Below, one piece after another: positions 4,613 to 5,620 of a stretch of DNA of 5,620 bases. The number at the start of each line of letters is the position of its first letter. The first letter of the stretch is position 1. This DNA comes from Methanobacteriota archaeon (lineage in GTDB: Archaea; Hydrothermarchaeota; Hydrothermarchaeia; Hydrothermarchaeales; JACQPM01). The DNA is taken from positions 1-5,620 of the forward strand of contig JACQPM010000067.1 in the NCBI GenBank assembly GCA_016207475.1. Reading direction: 5' to 3'. The position numbers and the translations under genes are program-made. The notes under the pieces were generated by a model, which made no database searches, was not told where the DNA came from, and saw only the letters and a list, made by a program, of their open reading frames with translations.

Positions 4613-5260
4613 ATGGCCATAACCACCGAGGGCGTCCTCAAGGCTGTAGAGGGGATGAAGACCAGCTCCCCCAAGAGGAAGTTCAGGCAGAGTGTGGACC
4701 TCGCGTTGACCCTGAAAGAGCTGGACATGTCCAAGCCCGAGAACCGGATCAACGAGGAGCTTGTCCTGCCCAACGGGCGGGGCAAGGAGATCAAGGTGGG
4801 GGTCATAGCCGACGGCGAACTGGCCCTCCAGGCGAAGAAGGTGGCCGACACGGTCATAATGCGGGAGGAGCTCGAGGAGCTGGCCAAGGACAAGAAGGCT
4901 GCCAAGAAGCTGGCCAACGGCCACGACTTCTTCGTGGCCCAGTCCGACATGATGTCCATGATAGGGAAGACTCTCGGCCCGGTCCTAGGACCCAGAGGGA
5001 AGATGCCGAAGCCCGTACCGGCCAACGTCCAGATAGCCCCCGTGGTAGAGAGGCTGAAGAAGACCGTTAGGGTCAAGACCAAAGAGAAGCCCACCATCCA
5101 CATCGTCGTAGGCATGGAAGATATGGAGGAGAAACAGCTGGCTGAGAACATCGAGACGGTCCTGAGGTTCATCGAGAGGAAGCTGGAGAGGGGCATGGAG
5201 AATGTGAGGTCCGTCTATATCAAGACCACCATGGGCCCCGGCGCCCGGCTGGAGGTCTGA
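4613..5260 (+). CDS. rpl1: Large-subunit ribosomal protein L1 (uL1)
   Basis: L1 forms the mobile stalk beside the E site, helps release deacylated tRNA, and in methanogenic archaea is known to repress its own operon by binding its mRNA. The 215-residue product is full length. The N-terminal half of domain I contains RKFRQSVDLALTLKELDM (22-39). Domain II covers roughly 65-155 and includes the L1 signature IGKTLGPVLGPRGKMP (117-132). The chain returns to domain I and ends with YIKTTMGPGARLEV (202-215), carrying the conserved T-M-G-P-G that contacts rRNA. AAGGAG (4600-4605) precedes ATG 4613 by seven bases, within the end of rpl11. The early coding sequence could hold the autoregulatory site described separately. 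Its stop is followed after one base by rpl10. Confidence 0.96.
   Translation: MAITTEGVLKAVEGMKTSSPKRKFRQSVDLALTLKELDMSKPENRINEELVLPNGRGKEIKVGVIADGELALQAKKVADTVIMREELEELAKDKKAAKKLANGHDFFVAQSDMMSMIGKTLGPVLGPRGKMPKPVPANVQIAPVVERLKKTVRVKTKEKPTIHIVVGMEDMEEKQLAENIETVLRFIERKLERGMENVRSVYIKTTMGPGARLEV
4651..4685 (+). promoter_or_regulatory. Candidate L1 autoregulatory site within rpl1 mRNA
   Basis: In Methanococcus species L1 represses translation by binding a stem-loop about 30 bases inside its own coding sequence, with a stem of the type UGAAG/CUUCA closing near codons for P-R-N-F. At the matching place here UGAA (4656-4659) can pair with UUCA (4682-4685), the latter in the aligned R-K-F codons. 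An alternative stem GGGGA/UCCCC (4651-4655 with 4667-4671) is also possible. Because the protein is conserved there, codon constraint alone could produce the resemblance. Confidence 0.25.
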
Positions 5261-5261
5261 G

Positions 5262-5620
5262 ATGGCCCACGTGGCGAAGTGGAAGGAGGAAGAGGTCAAA
5301 GAGCTGGCGGACCTCATGGCCCAGTACCCGGTGGTGGGGATCCTGAATATGGAGGGCATGCCTGCACGGCAGCTCCAGAAGATGCGGGGCCTCTTGAGGG
5401 GCGAGGTGGTCATAAAGATGTCCAAGAAGTCCTTGATGGACCACGCCTTGGAGAAGGCCGCCATGGAGGAGAGGTCCCTCGGAGACCTGAGGGCCCAGAT
5501 ACATGGGCAGCCGGCCTTCATCTTCTCCAAGATCAATCCTTTCAAGCTCCGCAAGATCCTGGTCAAGAACAGGGCTCCGGCCCCCATCAAGGGGAATAGC
5601 GTGGCCCCCAAGGATATAAC
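5262..5620 (+). CDS. rpl10: Large-subunit ribosomal protein L10/P0 (uL10), N-terminal part
   Basis: L10/P0 anchors the L12/P1 dimers that form the ribosomal stalk recruiting translation GTPases. The window holds 119 codons from ATG 5262 with no stop before the edge; archaeal L10 is usually near 300 residues or more, so well over half is missing. Visible family blocks are the N-terminal KWKEEEVKELADLM (6-19), YPVVGILNMEGMPARQLQKM (22-41), LRGEVVIKMSKKSLMDHALE (45-64), GQPAFIFSKINPFKLRKIL (82-100) and the proline/glycine stretch APAPIKGNSVAPKDI (105-119). All belong to the rRNA-binding domain. GGAGGT (5251-5256) lies five bases before the start, inside the last codons of rpl1, and the gap to the rpl1 stop is one base, so the genes are almost certainly cotranslated. 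rpl12 would be expected beyond the right edge. Confidence 0.94.
   Translation, partial: MAHVAKWKEEEVKELADLMAQYPVVGILNMEGMPARQLQKMRGLLRGEVVIKMSKKSLMDHALEKAAMEERSLGDLRAQIHGQPAFIFSKINPFKLRKILVKNRAPAPIKGNSVAPKDI

Noticed and set aside
5279..5599. Plus-strand frame within rpl10
   Set aside because: It is the +1-type shadow of the L10 frame, Gly/Pro/Arg-rich and without motifs, while the frame from 5262 matches L10/P0 throughout.
1..5620. Mobile elements, CRISPR arrays, tRNA/rRNA genes or defence systems
   Set aside because: I found no transposase, long terminal inverted repeat, regularly spaced repeat or tRNA-like cloverleaf. Every stretch of more than 300 bases is occupied by a recognisable gene.

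Overview
The window is a stretch of archaeal chromosome. The evidence is: a D-aminoacyl-tRNA deacylase of the archaeal/plant (DTD2) type; an archaeal-size Spt5 (NusG homologue) with one NGN and one KOW domain; a short single-span SecE; archaeal-type L11, L1 and L10/P0 proteins; and TATA boxes preceded by purine/A-rich BRE-like sequence. FtsZ next to secE-spt5-L11-L1-L10 is a euryarchaeal arrangement. The coding sequence is GC-rich, uses AGG for most arginines and ATA/ATC for isoleucine, and has clear Shine-Dalgarno sites plus several GTG or TTG starts. I cannot name the lineage from this alone.

Layout. (1) 1-146, minus strand: the N-terminus of a secreted lipoprotein, running off the left edge. 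(2) 147-299: an AT-rich divergent regulatory region with a TATA element readable on both strands, an inverted repeat and a direct repeat. (3) 300-2209, plus strand: a tight three-gene run encoding an adenosine-specific-kinase-family protein, a HAD-superfamily phosphatase and the DTD2-type deacylase, with junctions of -8 and +1 nt. (4) 2197-3605: ftsZ and secE. The ftsZ promoter lies over the end of the deacylase gene, and a 17-bp palindrome sits between its TATA box and its ribosome binding site. (5) 3606-5620: a second promoter and short structured leader, then spt5, rpl11, rpl1 and the first part of rpl10. These are packed with a 17-nt overlap or gaps of 1-4 nt. The rpl10 gene runs off the right edge.

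How the genes relate. The right half is a growth module: FtsZ (division ring), SecE (protein-export channel), Spt5 (elongation factor that links RNA polymerase to the ribosome) and the L1/L10/L11 proteins of the ribosomal stalks and GTPase centre. The left half combines tRNA quality control with two small-molecule enzymes whose substrates cannot be read from sequence.

I see no mobile element, CRISPR array, tRNA or rRNA, defence gene or undescribed multi-gene system. The genes are conserved housekeeping types. The points that deserve a second look are regulatory: the palindrome in the ftsZ promoter, the hairpin covering the spt5 start region, a possible L1 autoregulatory site early in rpl1, and the inverted repeat ahead of the lipoprotein gene.
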